Source: Isoetes taiwanensis
Taxonomy: Eukaryota > Streptophyta > Lycopodiopsida > Isoetales > Isoetaceae
Assembly: GCA_021234155.1 (NCBI GenBank)
Contig: JAJEKV010000395.1
Coordinates: 64,001-128,000 of the forward strand
Direction: 5' to 3'
Length of the DNA stretch: 64,000 bases
Positions 33,120 to 45,780 of the stretch are shown here, in pieces. The notes beneath the pieces were generated by a model that searched no databases, was not told where the DNA came from, and saw only the letters and a list, made by a program, of their open reading frames with translations. The number at the start of each line of letters is the position of its first letter. The stretch's first letter is position 1. The translations under genes and the position numbers were made by a program.

Positions 33120-33617
33120 CCTACACGCCGCATGCGGCGTATCCATCGGCTTTTTTTGCCACGTGGGCTTTTCTATACGCGGATTTTGAATTTTCCACGT
33201 GTATATATTCCACGTGTCACGCCGCATGCGGCGCCTACACGCGGCTTTTTACATGCGTGTATATTGCACGCGTGTATATTCCACGTGTATACCCGCGTGT
33301 ATATACGCGATGTCGTTCCGCGTGTCCCGCATGCGGCGTATACCGCGGGCTTTTACTGGCACGCAGCGTGGATTTTGGTGATGTTCCGCGTGTATATTCC
33401 CGTGTATATTCCGTGTATATTTCCGCGTGTCCGCGTGCCATCGACGACGTCTGCGCGACGTACGGTCGTATCGCGACGCTAGCGGCGTCTGACGCGGCGC
33501 TAACGCCGCGATGATCGCGGCGTCGTCACATCGACGGCGATCTGCTAACGACGTCTGCTGACGCGGCGGCGACCGTCGACGGCGTCAGAGCCGCGTCTAC
33601 AGAGCGTCCGCCATTAG
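33120..33617 (-). repeat. Right CpG-rich subterminal repeats
   Basis: It mirrors the left end. From the inside outwards there are CGCCGCATGCGGCG palindromes (33125, 33220 and, partial, 33330), CGTGTATATTCC units (33190-33425), then a dense GACGGCGTC/GCGGCG tract to the terminal repeat. Confidence 0.7.
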
Positions 33618-33644
33618 CGCCGCTAAATGCCTTTTCTTGTTGTG
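33618..33644 (-). repeat. Right terminal inverted repeat of CACTA-type insertion
   Basis: It reads CGCCGCTAAATG then CCTTTTCTTGTTGTG on the plus strand, the inverse of 2547-2575 with small indels. The gypsy reverse transcriptase resumes at the next bases. Confidence 0.75.
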
Positions 33645-36401
33645 AGTTGCAAGAATTGCTAGACCTAGGGTTCATAAGACCTAGTGTCTCCCGTTCGAGC
33701 CCCTATTCTCTTTGTGAAGAAGAAGGATGGGAGCCTTAGGATGTGCATTGATTACCGCCCGGTTAAATAAGCACACCATCAAAAAATAAGTATGCCTTGC
33801 CTAGGTCGGATGACTTAATGGATCGGTTCTGGTGGAGCAAAGATCTTCTCCAAAATAGATCTGGTCGACGATATCACCAGATTAGGATCAAGGAGGAAGA
33901 CATTCATAAGGCAGTTCAGGACAAGATATGGGCACTATGAGTTCCTGATTATGCCCTTTGGATTGTCTAATGCGCCCGCAACATTCATGAGGTTAATGAA
34001 CGGCGTCTTCCGCTAATTTCTAGATTCCTTCATCATAGTCTTCTTCGCGTGATATCTTGGTTTTATAGTAAGTACGTGGAGGAGCACGCCCAACACTTGA
34101 GGAAGGTGCTTGAAAAGTTAAGAAGGCATCAACTCTTTGCGGTTATCTAAGTGCCACTTCAAGCGGAAAGAGTGGAATACTTGGGGCCGCGTGATCACAG
34201 CCAAGGCATTTCCACGCGGACCTCGCCAAGATAGAAGCCGGATCGGCTGGCGGCACCAAAGAATACGATGAAGTCGGGAGCTTCCTAGGGCTAGCAAAGG
34301 CTATTATAGAAGATTTGTCGGGAATTTTGCCAAGGTAGCGGCGCCATTAACGGATCTCACAAAAGGTGGGAAGATAAAAGAGATGGGCAGCCCATTGGCA
34401 AAACAAGGCCCGAAAAGCATTTGAGACGCTAAAGGAAGCTTTGACGACGGGCGCCAATATTGGTCTTGCCAGATCCGACCAAAGATAAGCTTGTAGCAAC
34501 AGATGCTAGCAGGATAGCAACAGCTTGATCCTCATGCGGGGAAGAAAGAGTAGTGGCCTATGATTCCAAGAAGTTGAACGGCGCCGAAAGCGGGGCCGCT
34601 ACCCAACGATGATCGGGGAGCTCGGCTATAGTAAGGGCTTTAAGAATTTGGAGGCATTATTTATTGGGAAGAAAATTCCGCTTAGACACGGATCATCAAA
34701 GCCTCCAATATATATTTCTGCGGCCGCCCTTAATTTGAGGCAAAGGAGATGGATGGAATTCTTGGAAGAATATGACTTTGAGATAAGTTATAAGCCGAAA
34801 GCTCAATGTAGTTCGCGGATGCCCTTTCCGGGAAGCCATTGGCAACCAGAATTCATTGTAACGCCCATATCAACACTGTGAAGTGAGTTTGGCAAGAAGA
34901 TTGAGGAAACATTGCCGACGGACCTCGACTTCAAGGAAGTTTGGGCGAGCCTTTCCAAAGAGGCCGGGACCGACAAGGAAAGGGAGATGTTCAGCACTAC
35001 AAGAAGTAAGGGAACTTGCTATATTATAAAACAAATTTGTGTACCAAAATCTTCGCAAGTTAGAAAGCTTATTTTGAATGATACACACAATAGTCCCATA
35101 GCGAGGGCATGCGGGGTTCATGAAGACATATTTCAAGATTAGAAGCGTTATTATTGGCCCGGCATGAAGAAGGAAATAGCAAGATATATTAGAGAGTGCG
35201 GATATGCCAAATCAAACAAAGGCGGAACTCCGGATCCTGTGTGCCTTGGAACCATTGCCCGTGCCAAATGCTAAGTGGGAGGTGATAAGTATGGATTTTA
35301 TTACAGGACTCCCAAGAACGAAGGGGCAAAGATGCCTTGATGGTGGTAGTAGATAAGTTGTCAAAGATGGCACACTTTGTGCCGCGTAAGAGACAACAGA
35401 TCTGACATTAGACCACGACCAACCTATTTGTTAAGGAGATTTTTAGGGCGCCAAGGGAGATAATCTGGGATAGAGACTCCAAGTTTATGAGTGCCTTTTG
35501 GCAGGACCTATTCACCACTATCCGCCAGAAGCTTTTCGATGAGCACGGCATATCATCCCCAAACAGATGGTCGACGGAGAGGACAAACAGGATCATCAAA
35601 GATATGTTAAGAAGCTATGTATGGAACAAGCAATCCAAGTGGGATGATTTCATCTACCTAGTAGAGTTTGCCTACAACAAACACCAAGCGAGGGAGTCAT
35701 CGCAGATGAGTCCTTTTTTATGATTAATTACTGTATCAGTGTCTTACCCCGGACACTTGGCACAACCCCGGTCCAAGGTGGAAGTCTCCCGCCAGATGCT
35801 TTGAAATGCAAGACTTGGTGGAGGAAGTGAGAGGATATCTCCTTGCGGCAAAGAAGAAGTAAAAGCATCGCCGACAAGCATAGGACGGTAAGAGAATTTG
35901 AAGTGGGAGACAAAGTGTGGTTGAAGATCAAAGTCAAGCAGGCCAAGCTCCGCATCGGCAATTGCAAGAAGCTTGCTCCAAGATGGGCTGGACCCTTCAG
36001 AAGAGAAGAGAGTAGGTAACCAATCCTACAAGTTGGACTTGCCAAGACATCTTAAGATACATAAGGTTTTCCACGTAAGTTTGCTAAAGAGGCACACCCC
36101 AAACCCCGAGGAAGTATTGGAGACAAATGAGTTTTTAGAAATGACGGACGAGCATATTGAAATCGTTCCGGAAGTCCTTCTTAATAGATCTTATAAGAAG
36201 ACAAGAAGGTCAAAATTCCTCCAATACCTTGTGAAGTGGAAGCACTTACCAGTGGAAGACGCTACGTGGGTACTTGAGTCAGATCTTAAGAAACAGTACC
36301 CCGAGTTTATGGAGCAATGCAACGGTCGGCTCGTCACCAAAGTAGTCGACATCAGCAACCAAGAAATCGGCTCAGGCATGTCGATTTGGGTTTGGATTTA
36401 A
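33645..36401 (+). pseudogene. Ty3/gypsy chromovirus pol: RT, RNase H, integrase, chromodomain
   Basis: Domains follow in the canonical order. RT at 33645-34080: [35 protein letters not shown]; the FIDD catalytic box is broken (F-A-stop-Y near 34047). RNase H at 34460-34860: LPDPTKDKLVATDAS, then RRWMEFLEEYDFEISYKP. The HHCC zinc region is at 35030-35215, ending YYWPGMKKEIARYIREC. The integrase core at 35280-35720 has NAKWEVISMDFI, DRDSKFMSAFWQDLF and TERTNRIIKDML, carrying the D, D, E positions. The C-terminal chromodomain (36160-36300: RRSKFLQYLVKWKHLPVEDA, then TWVLESDL) would target heterochromatin. Many indels and stops make it inactive. Its first half lies at 1241-2546. Confidence 0.93.
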
Positions 36402-37203
36402 GCATGTGTAGCTAAAGGCTAATCACGATGCAGCCTATGCTAGGCATGGGTTGCATCGTTGCCCGATGATGAGACCACTACGGTGCTCTCTAGGGCGTGG
36501 TGTAATGTCAATGTAGGCATGACCGCGTTTCCGCGCTTTGGTTGAGTGGAAGGTAGATTAGAAGTCTACTGGTCCCTGAAGTAGGCGACCTCGAGAGAAA
36601 CGAGGTCATTCAGGTATGCATTGATAGGAAAAGCACCTCTAGTCAATGCCTACGGGGGAGGGCCCTTCACGCCCCATATACGGGAAGGACCCAAGTCCCA
36701 CGCTAGGCAACTACAGGTGTAGGCATGAGCGGCATATAGGCATAATAGGGGTATTTGTCTCTTCGGCCAGGATGGGAGAAACATAATCTTCCTATGCTTG
36801 AGAGATATGCCTTGCATCCATATAATTGTATTTAATGGGTGGTTCCCTTACAACCAACCCTTATAATAATAATTAAATATGTACTAACGTGAGCGTACAT
36901 CCCGCAGCAACTAGAAGGACCGAAGCGCGTGAGGGTAGCGCTACAAGAACTCAAGCATAGTTTTGCCATAATGTGTTGTGAGGAGGCTTACAGAAGTTTT
37001 AGTTAAAACCTTAAAGCTATAATTGATGTTAATTTTGTGGAAGAGCCTCTCACCATAGTACAATTCAAAAGAAACCATAAATATTACCCTGAGGTGATTA
37101 ATATAATATGGATATGTAAGTGTTGTAATTGCAGGATATGCAGGTACCCAAGGTGGGAGACGCGTGATCTTTGAGGGAAGATCAAGTCAAGGTAAGGGGA
37201 GAA
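36402..37203 (+). other. Gypsy 3' untranslated region and polypurine tract
   Basis: No coding region is seen. The purine-rich AAGGTAAGGGGAGAA at 37189-37203 directly precedes the LTR and is the likely plus-strand primer. Confidence 0.55.
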
Positions 37204-38790
37204 TGTGGCGTTCCAGCATAAATACGCCCCCAACACGTATATTATATCTTTGCCCGTCACTGCATACATGTCACAAGTGACATGTACTTGAGAGTAGGAC
37301 AACGTTGCACCTAGGAGCTAAAGGTTGCACCTAGGGGGCAACCTTGGATGTTGGGTATGTAATTAAACATACACAACAAAAGGTTCCTTGTTCATCCATT
37401 TCCAAATGGCTTAAAGCCATTTGCCCATGTGGATGCCCTAACCTAGATAGAGTCTATATAAGGGCTAAAACCCTAGACCCTAGCTCTCCTTTCACTTTGC
37501 CAAATTAGGGTTTTCTAGAGCTTCCTTTCCTCTTTAAGATTCAGGGCTTTCCGGGCCAATTCGGCCAAGGTAAGGTTCGAATCGCATTGCCGGGGCTCAG
37601 AAAAGTCGGATTTGCACAACAAGGTTCTTGAAAGCTTGTTGTCTTCGCAAGATCAGGAGCATGGACGCCTTCCGAGGATCAGGAGCAAGCCAAGGAGCAG
37701 GTATCTAGTTGTTCTGTTGTGCAAAACCGTCTTTAGGCGTGGCAATATGCCGGTTTAGTATGTTAGATCATCTCTGGAAGCCTTGTAGATCCCTAGATCT
37801 GAGACTCTAACGAATGAACCTAACATTGGATGTTAAGTAGATAGATTGATATGATTCTCTATCTCTGTTCTGTGATATTGCATGTATTTCACTCTGTGAT
37901 CTCCTTGTTGTGGGAAGGGGGGGTAGAGACCTAAAGGCTGTGTAGAAGATGCTCCTAGCATAGCACCTTAGTTCCCACATAATTGCGGCCCGTGCACAGG
38001 AGCCCACCTGGCTGTGGGTGAAGGGGCAAGGCCGGTTGATAAGGGGGAACTTGTCTCATCGCGGACTGACCCCTCTGGTAGTAAAGCCTATCGGGGGTCT
38101 TTGCTGGCTAGGCTTAATGGCTTGTCACTGCGTGTGGGCAAGGTATGAGCTCGACACTCGTGGGGTGGTGGATATGACCTTCCAGTGAGTTCAAGTCGAA
38201 TAAGGGCAGTGGCCCTCTAGCCGCCTGCGATGAGCATGGATACCTCTGGAGGAGAGGCAGCTCTCTTCTGCCTCATGGGGGGTTGGGGAGATGCAACCCG
38301 CCAGGTAGCCCCTCGGCTATTCACGGCGGCAGCTACTGGCCAAGTCCCAACACTTTTCAGCCTACTCGCAAAGTGTGCACGGGAGGGGCGGATGGAGTGG
38401 ACTACCCTAAGCCATGTTCTATGCCAGCCAAATCCATTGCCATGAATTGCATGCGCAATGAACTCCCGGAGGCCTAGTCAGTCATCCCCCTTGAGTAGAG
38501 CCACGGGTAGGATCTTTCCTTTGTATTATTGTTATGAAGGTATTGGCGACTCTGTGATGTTGCTATTGTTATGGTGATTGTGTTGTATATTATTAGTTGT
38601 GCTCCGCGTTTGTTTGTTACGCTTCCCGCAGATAGGTCGATCCGATGGAAGGCGGATGAATGACACATCCACTCTTCCCTTTGCCGCTCTGCCCCCATGG
38701 GAGTGGAGTCGTGGATGGCCCTGTCGGTACCGGGGGAATGCTCCTCCTTCGAATACGGCGGGCATCGTTATAAGGAGTAGGGGCGTCACA
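37204..38790 (+). repeat. 3' long terminal repeat of the gypsy element
   Basis: It begins TGTGGCGTTCC and ends GGGGCGTCACA, an imperfect TG...CA inverted pair (TGTGGCG/TGTGACG). The length of 1587 bp suits plant chromoviruses. TCTATATAAGGGC at 37451-37463 is a TATA-type promoter followed by the expected transcription start region. The partner 5' LTR is not in the window, so age cannot be estimated. Confidence 0.75.
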
Positions 38791-39889
38791 CCTTGTAACT
38801 TAGAACATCATTCCTTGTGCGGCACCGGATAATTGCACCAGAATTTGCCAAGTCGCATCTTACCCTAACAGAACTATAGCCCATTTTAAAGCCACGGGGC
38901 ATCACCCCCAACAATCAAAATTCAACAATACTTACCTCTCAAAATCGTCTAGCAATTAGCCCAATGTACGGGGACGGGTTAACGTTTAGCAAGGCTATTC
39001 ACACAATAAGTGTGCATACTCCACCCATATTGCTTCGCTTAACCGGTCCAACCAAATAAGCGCCCCTTTGTTGAGGATAAGATTCCATGCATTGACAAAC
39101 TATTTTGATCATCATTTCAATATTTTTCTACTAAATTAAGCTTCCAGATTACTACATCTATACTTATAAAATTCAAAGAAACTAAAATCTGCATCTATAC
39201 TTATAGGGTTTAAAGAAACTAAAATGTCTTATGACTTATTCAAATGCCTTCAACAATGACTGAATAGAAACCAATAATTCTAGTGTCTAACCTGGTTTGT
39301 GTCGCAAATGTTTTGCCTCTGCTCCCTTGGACTCTAAAAACCAAGAGGAACTGGTTTAAGAATAATGCATAGTGCATGGATCATACCATGTATGGATCAT
39401 ACCATGTATGCAATGCACAAAAGAAGTCAGCCCTCTAATCTGCACCAACGCCAAACATCAACGCACTGATCTGCATCAACACTTTGAATCAGTAGAAGAC
39501 GTCCGCCTTTTTAACTTGTTGACGGATCATCAACAGAAGAAAAAGATCTGTTCAAATTTAATGTGAAAGAAATGAAAAAATCAACAGTGTTGCTTGCGGA
39601 TGAAATGCCATAATAAAAAATCGGTACTGTTGCTTGCAGATGAAATGGCGTAAGAGAAAACTTGTTGTGTTATGCAATCTGGACATTACTCACCATAAGA
39701 CGATCCTCCCAGCTCAAGAATGAGATGATCCCGTTAGGCGCCAACATGAGAGCAAAAATTGACTTGCAGAGAGTGGGAAATCCGTAGAAAGAAAGAAAGT
39801 TGCATTGAAGTTTTATATGATTCATGGCCATTTCAAATTTGCATTGAATGTGGACAACCAGCATCTCGCAGGGGGGATGCAAACTGAAG

Positions 39890-39923
39890 GGAACGCCGCA
39901 TGCGTCTACACATGCGGCGTTCC
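39890..39923. repeat. Perfect 13-bp-stem hairpin
   Basis: GGAACGCCGCATG, an 8-base loop, then CATGCGGCGTTCC. The CGCCGCATG core is the same word that dominates the CACTA subterminal regions, so it may be a relic of such an end or a miniature derivative. Confidence 0.7.
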
Positions 39924-40038
39924 AGCACGGTTCCCAATAGATTCTCATTTTAATAAAGAAGATAGATTTTATTTGCTTAGGATCTTTGGAAGGAGACTTA
40001 TCTGAATGGAAAATATTTGGAAGGAGACTTATCTGAAT

Positions 40039-40092
40039 GAAAAAAGGCTTGGAAAATATGAATGGAAAATATGAATTTTCCAAGCCTTTTTC
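40039..40092. repeat. Inverted repeat with ~17-bp arms
   Basis: AAAAAGGCTTGGAAAAT and ATTTTCCAAGCCTTTTT flank a short loop that itself contains GGAAAATATGAA. Just upstream, GGAAGGAGACTTATCTGAAT is directly repeated at 39989 and 40019. Confidence 0.7.
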
Positions 40093-42059
40093 ATTTGTTC
40101 TATCTCTTTTGTTCAGGTGGAGCTATAAAAATTGAGGCATTACGGCATCATAAGTTCGAAAATTCTAAGATCCTTGTTGCAATTGATCTAATCCCTCTTA
40201 TTTTTAAAAGTCGTCATTCATTTGCTTGCTTTATCACTTGTCATGCAAGATCAAGTTCTCGGCTTTGAGGGATTTGGTGCATGCGGATGTCCAAGTTCCT
40301 CATTTGAGAAGATAAGCTCTGCTTGATCCATAATGTCATTTCAGTAGGAGATTGTGCAAGACTGATTTGACATTCGTTTGATGCTTGTGTTAACAAGCCC
40401 GTAAAAAAAGAAATTATGTTTTATGTATGTATGAGAACGAGCTTACCTACTTCTTCCAACAAGGTATGCTATGTTTTTCTCATTAGAACCAGCAATGATC
40501 TTATTTTCAAATGTAATACATGGTTTATCCATCTCATTAGTCTTGGAAAAGCCATGAATTACTTTGCATGTCTGATCCATATACCATCAACAAAGTTGAG
40601 GTAGGGGTGTAGCAAAGGTTATTTTTTTATTCTTACGTGATGGCAATTTCTCTAGAACCTGAGACAACAAGGAGCAAAAATGACTTTCAGATAATAAAAA
40701 ATTAGAATAGAATAGAATAGAAGGGTTTTTAGCATCCACGGAGAATAAAACTAAATGCTATTCCATTAACTCTAGCTTCATGATTTTGTTGTTCCCTGGT
40801 CTGTGTTGCTTTTCCTATTGCCTTATCTGAGCCACAATACAATAAGCTTGGCAGCTTTCAGCCATGGCGAACTAACGTTGCCTACGAATCTTTGGGCGGG
40901 CAAAATGTGCATAGCATAGAGGTGGTCTTAAATGTATTTAACTGATTTGTTTAGCCAAGCAAGATATCCCGGAGATGTTGAATTTTTCTTAGAATAAGTA
41001 AATTGGATGCTGGATGTAGAATGTTCTATCAAGATTGAGCATATATCTGGAACATGATCTCAAACTTAATTGGATCAAAAGCTTCAAAATATTGTCGGCT
41101 TGCATTAAATCGTCTCTTAATTTGACAGAACGACGATGAAGCATGCTAGTTCTTGAGGGATTGGCAAGGTACTTGTTGTATCCTCTTAGGCAGATTCAAT
41201 AGATTAATTTAAGCCATTTGCAGAAATTTGAGAACACAAGCTCTTTAGGTATTATGTGAGCAAAATTATTTTGTTCCAAAGCCTAAGATTTGCAGCCTGT
41301 TGAATAAAAAACACATAAGATTTGCAGTCTAAGATTAATCCTATTTTCTTTTCCAGCATTGTTTCATGATAAAATATGGTTGGTCGTTGGTTTAGGCATT
41401 CTCTTTCTGTGTCCTGTAGGAGGATGAGTCCCACTGCAAAGTTGAGATACATGGTGAAAACAAACATGAATAAGATTCATTTCCATGCATGTAGAATGAC
41501 ACACATGGAGATGTGTATTCCCCTCCTCTATATGCTGATAAAGAGCTTTTCAAGCATGAATTTTTTTTTTTTTAATTGAAGGCTTAGTATTTATATTAAT
41601 ATAGATATATGTGTACATATGAACATATGTATATACATATGTTTACAAAAAGTAACCGATTTGGGTAGGGTTGGTTATGAAGACCCTTCAACATAATGTC
41701 TTAAGAAAATATTTAGGCCAGTAGTTTTAGGCCTGAACCTTTATCACAAAAGGATTTCAGCATATAACAGTAACAGTCTTCATTCCAAAAATCTCCTTTT
41801 CTTGGGCTCGCCCGCATCGTGATCCTTTCTCCCCATTCCTTTGGTGGCCCTTATGAATAGACAGAATGGGCATTTGCATAAATGAGCTTTCCCCGGATTA
41901 AATCTTCCTTTCTTGTCTTTCGCCCCGCATAAAATATCCCTCTTTGCATCATAAGCTGTGTTACAAGCACAATTACAGTGACATACACCTTCATGTGCTA
42001 TCGGGATCTCGACCCCAAAGCGAAGTTAGCCATAAGCGCATTAGAGTGAAGATCAATCC

Positions 42060-42705
42060 TTTTCCACTTCAGCTTCTTTACCAACACCAGAATGTTCCCT
42101 GCGAATTTCAAAATAAAGTTAGACAAGGATGAAAAGATTTCAAATATGAATACCGAAAATCTCCTCAATCCAATTAATATCATATTTAGTTTGCTCAATG
42201 ATAGCCTGAGGCCAAATAATCTCCTCTTTGAAGATCGGGGAATTTCTTCCCTTCCACATCCTCAAAGGAGAAGATAAATCGCCAATTTGATGGATTTTCA
42301 GGAAGAAAAAGAAGTCCGTGGGGCTCATGGTCCTAAGATTGGGCAAATTAAGCTCGGTCTCGGCTAACTCGAGTCCATTCGGCCCATAGGCGTTTTACGA
42401 AAAGATGATTCTCATCTTCACGATCCTGCATACGCGCGCACACAAATGTTAGAGTCTGCCATATTCATTCTCCATCTTTTCATATTTGTTGCAAGAGCCT
42501 TATGCCAAAGCTGCCACATAAAGGCTTTTACTTTTGGGTGAATCGGACACTTCCAAAGAAAGATGAGATTCCTTTTGATTCTCATGTGATCAGTATTCCA
42601 CTTGATATGGATTGTTATATCCTGATCTCTGTTCAGGAATTTATAAGCCCTTTTAACTTTGTATCCACTGAACCCATTTATGTGCCACGAGGCACACATT
42701 TAGCC
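42060..42705 (-). pseudogene. LINE-type retrotransposon 3' end (zf-RVT region)
   Basis: On the minus strand 42418-42699 reads INGFSGYKVKRAYKFLNRDQ, then FLWKCPIHPKVKAFMWQLWH and ALATNMKRW. This is the zf-RVT region (FSVKSAY...IWK..IPPKVK.F.W......L.T...L) that ends plant LINE polyproteins. It continues downstream in other frames (EDENHLFVKRLWAEW, then RMWKGRNSPIFKEEI at 42150-42250). The catalytic reverse transcriptase is absent, so this is a 5'-truncated, broken copy, the usual fate of LINEs. Confidence 0.85.
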
Positions 42706-45215
42706 ATATTTTTCAAGTGGAATACACATGTATCTCAAATGAGGTGTGCCTACTATAGTGTTTTTTTATTAATCCACATTTTTAGGCATGAACGGCATGC
42801 ACATATTCAGGTAATCTATTTTAAGTTTGACATATTATTATTCCACTAATGCAACGTCATCCAACAAAATACAGGGTTTTTATAGTTCCAATACAGCTAT
42901 AGAGCCCAAAACTCAACTACCCTAATCTATTTCATCTACAACACAGGCTACTTTGCAATCCATCTTACAAACCTACTGCATTTGGAATTTATGAGCTAAT
43001 TATTGGTAATATTATAATAGAGTGAGCGGTGTAGAACCCCCCTGACATAGAGCTATAAGGATGTAGTTCTAAAAACATCACGTTCCTGTTGAATGGTTCT
43101 AAGAAGATATCATGAAGTATAAAATGAGTTTCTACACACTTTCGTGTTGAGTGACATTTATGACAACCTTCTATGTAGTTAACCACATTATACACTAGCT
43201 CCATTCTATGTCTATTTTGCCGATCCAACCGTTAGAGAGCTCCAAGAGTGGAGACGAAGGAGCCAAGTTATGATAGTGTGTGGCCTGGTAGAGGAGGCAT
43301 GAGAGAACCTCATCCATATGCTTCAGATGCAGATCTTTGCTCGGATGACGTTCCATACACCCATACACATTGTCAGAGCAAGCCCCCATGGAGCCCAGTG
43401 TCCAAACTGCCCCTGGGTAGTCATATTCACGATCGGGGATGCATAGGAGCGAGCAATTTTGATTGAGTGGCAAAATATGACTTTCTATTATGATTTAAGC
43501 CACTTCACCCTCTGGCCATGGAGGGCAACCCTCCGTGCGCAGCACCTTGTTTTTTTTGGCAAAAAGAAACGCGTTATTAACTTTGAAGCTAACTAGTTAC
43601 ACGTGATTTTGGTGTTAGCCATTAGCTAACTACTAACTGCTAACTCCTAACTATGCTTATGGCTCCCTCTTGTTTCAGCTATGGTGGTTAGAAAAATAAA
43701 GAATTTAATTTTTTGTGACATAGACTCTGCCCGAGCTCCTTTGGGTATAACCGGAGTTGATTCCGGTTTCCTTATTTTGAGTTCCCTTCTAGCCATTCAA
43801 AATTCCTGTTGCAAGAGCTCTTAAAATCTTGCTCTTAAATTCTTTAAATGCTATAACTTTGTATTAGATTCAAGCACTGAAACATGGCCGCATTTTGTAT
43901 GCAAAAAAAAAACTTTTAAAATCTTTGTTTTAGTGCATTATGGGGCATGCGTTATTTTTAATGGTTTATATATTATTCATGGTGTTTTTTGAATTTTTTT
44001 TTTCCAACCAAAAAACAAGATCTCCCATAACAGAAAGCTCAATAATAATAAAAGCTCAATAATAATAATTAAAAGCTCAATAATAAGAGTTTTTATACTG
44101 TAATTAAAAGCTCAATAATAATAATTTCTGTACATTAATCAAAAGAATTGCATTAGCATAGATGAAAACTTCTACACGCACAATATCCTAATATAACCAT
44201 GTAATTGTGAAGCCTCAATACTTCATTGACAGTGGTCTTTTATGGCAAAGAACATTTACATCTATAATGAATAGTTGTTTTTGCATCATAACAAACAAGC
44301 ATGGATCTCATCTTCGACACTATGTTGGACTGCATCTCTAGAGCAATTATATGCTCTTAAGGATATGAGTACTTTTATTATTTCTTATATGCTTCCAATC
44401 AGCTTGGCCTTACAGGCACCATGAATTGTTAATCCCCTAAAGCTTGGCATACTACATTGGAAATGCCCACACTTGTTAGCTGGAATCTTCTTCTATTTTG
44501 ATCTGACATGTAGCTCTCAACAATGATTAGTAAATTCACATAACAATAGTAGAATTTGATGTTGAATGTATGCAATTTGAGGTATGGAAAAGGAAGCCAT
44601 ACCCTAAAGTTTTACCATATGCCCAAGGTAATGCGTCTAGAGCGGCCATTATAGAAGGTAAGAGGGTAGGTAATACAATACAAAATTGTCAGACTGCTCC
44701 AGCTGTGGTTTGCTGGTCTGTGGAGTAGTAGTAGGCCTCGATTACCAAGAGGCGTGACTGGCAGATTGACAGCTATAATAAGTTTAGGCCAGTCGTGTCG
44801 AATATCTGGGTATATTCCAGCATATACTCAGGATATCCCAAGTTTCCACATAACCAAGGGCTTGCCCTTATGGGAGACCCAAAAATAACATATGGGCCTT
44901 TATGACCATGTACTGCTGGCATAGCAGGATCTAGGCCTGCTTACCCACCTTTGAGTCGATACAGATAGTAGAGATGAAGAAGTTGATTCTGACCACCAAC
45001 CCATCCTCCTGCAGGTGGATTGGAAGAGTGTTGGCATGCCCATTGCTTCAATGTCTCGTGTGCCTCAGCTGCACTTATATTACGACCACACAGAGGCCTA
45101 TGCCGAGATGGCCACAACTGACCTAGAGGGAATACTACAGCTTCCCATGCTACAATAATGGATGCCCAGTTAATCAATGTGCTTATGGCTGATGTTGATG
45201 ACATATGCTTTGAAA
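42706..45215. other. Gene-poor sequence
   Basis: Protein-like fragments on the minus strand at 42989-43473 are not recognised. At 44035-44130, AAAAGCTCAATAATAATAAT is repeated four times imperfectly. No gene can be supported. Confidence 0.45.
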
Positions 45216-45259
45216 GAAGCTGCCCACATGGGCACTACCACCCCAATTCTGGGTCCACA

Positions 45260-45780
45260 CCTAAAAACAACAGTAACAAAAAGACCACATGTCGTTGTTC
45301 CAAAAAATCTACATGTGGTTATGTGGAGGTGTGGTTTATTAAGGAGGCGGTGTAGTTTTTTTTATGGAGCTATAGTTTTTTTTTTTTGAAGGTGTGGTCT
45401 TTTTTTGAGGTGTCGTTTTTTTAAAAGAAGTGTTGCTTATTTTTTTGAGGGGGTGTTGTTTTTAAGAAGGTGTTGTTTTTTGAGGTGTAGTTTATAACTA
45501 GGTGTAGTTTTTAAGTAGTCGTTTTTTATGGAAGTATAGTTTTTTGAAGTGTGGTTTATAAGGAGGTATAGTTTTTAAGTGGTTGTTTTTTAAGGAAGTA
45601 TGGTTTTCTGAAGTGGTATGATTTTTTTTAATCGAGGTGTTGTTTTTTGAGGTGTCGTTTATAAGTGGGTGTAGTTTTTAAATAGCTGTTTTTTTAAGAA
45701 GTATGGTTTTTTGAAGTGTGGTTTATAAGCGGGTGTAGTTTTTAAGTGGCTGTTTTTTAATGAAGTATGGTTTTTTTTTT
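45260..45780 (+). repeat. T-rich minisatellite, ~65-bp unit (left block)
   Basis: The unit is roughly GAAGTATGGTTTTTTGAAG, TGTGGTTTATAAG, (G)GGTGTAGTTTTTAAGTGGC, TGTTTTTTAA, with heavy length variation in the T runs. The block is interrupted at 45768 by a retroposon and continues at 47280. Confidence 0.8.

Larger units (their letters stand above)
2547..33644. mobile_element. 31.1-kb CACTA/En-Spm-type insertion
   Basis: The left end begins CACAACAAGAGAATGG and the right end, read on the minus strand, begins CACAACAAGAAAAGG. Both continue into CATTTAGCGGCG, giving imperfect inverted ends of about 28 bp that fit the CACTA superfamily (CAC termini followed by ACAAGAAAA). The insertion interrupts a gypsy reverse transcriptase whose reading resumes at 33645. 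CACTA elements make 3-bp target duplications; the flanks are GAT (2544-2546) and AGT (33645-33647), similar but not identical. Inside are GC-rich subterminal repeats at both ends, a decayed TNP2 transposase, B3 and SET domain sequences, and a satellite array. Extra internal ends (3624, 26158) mean the 31 kb may be nested elements rather than one unit. Confidence 0.75.
38791..42055. other. Gene-poor sequence
   Basis: No protein gene is supported. Minor features are a tandem ATGGATCATACCATGT pair at 39376-39408, two strong hairpins listed separately, (GAATA)n at 40703-40722, and AT-rich TATATGTGTACATATG words at 41600-41645. Confidence 0.5.
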
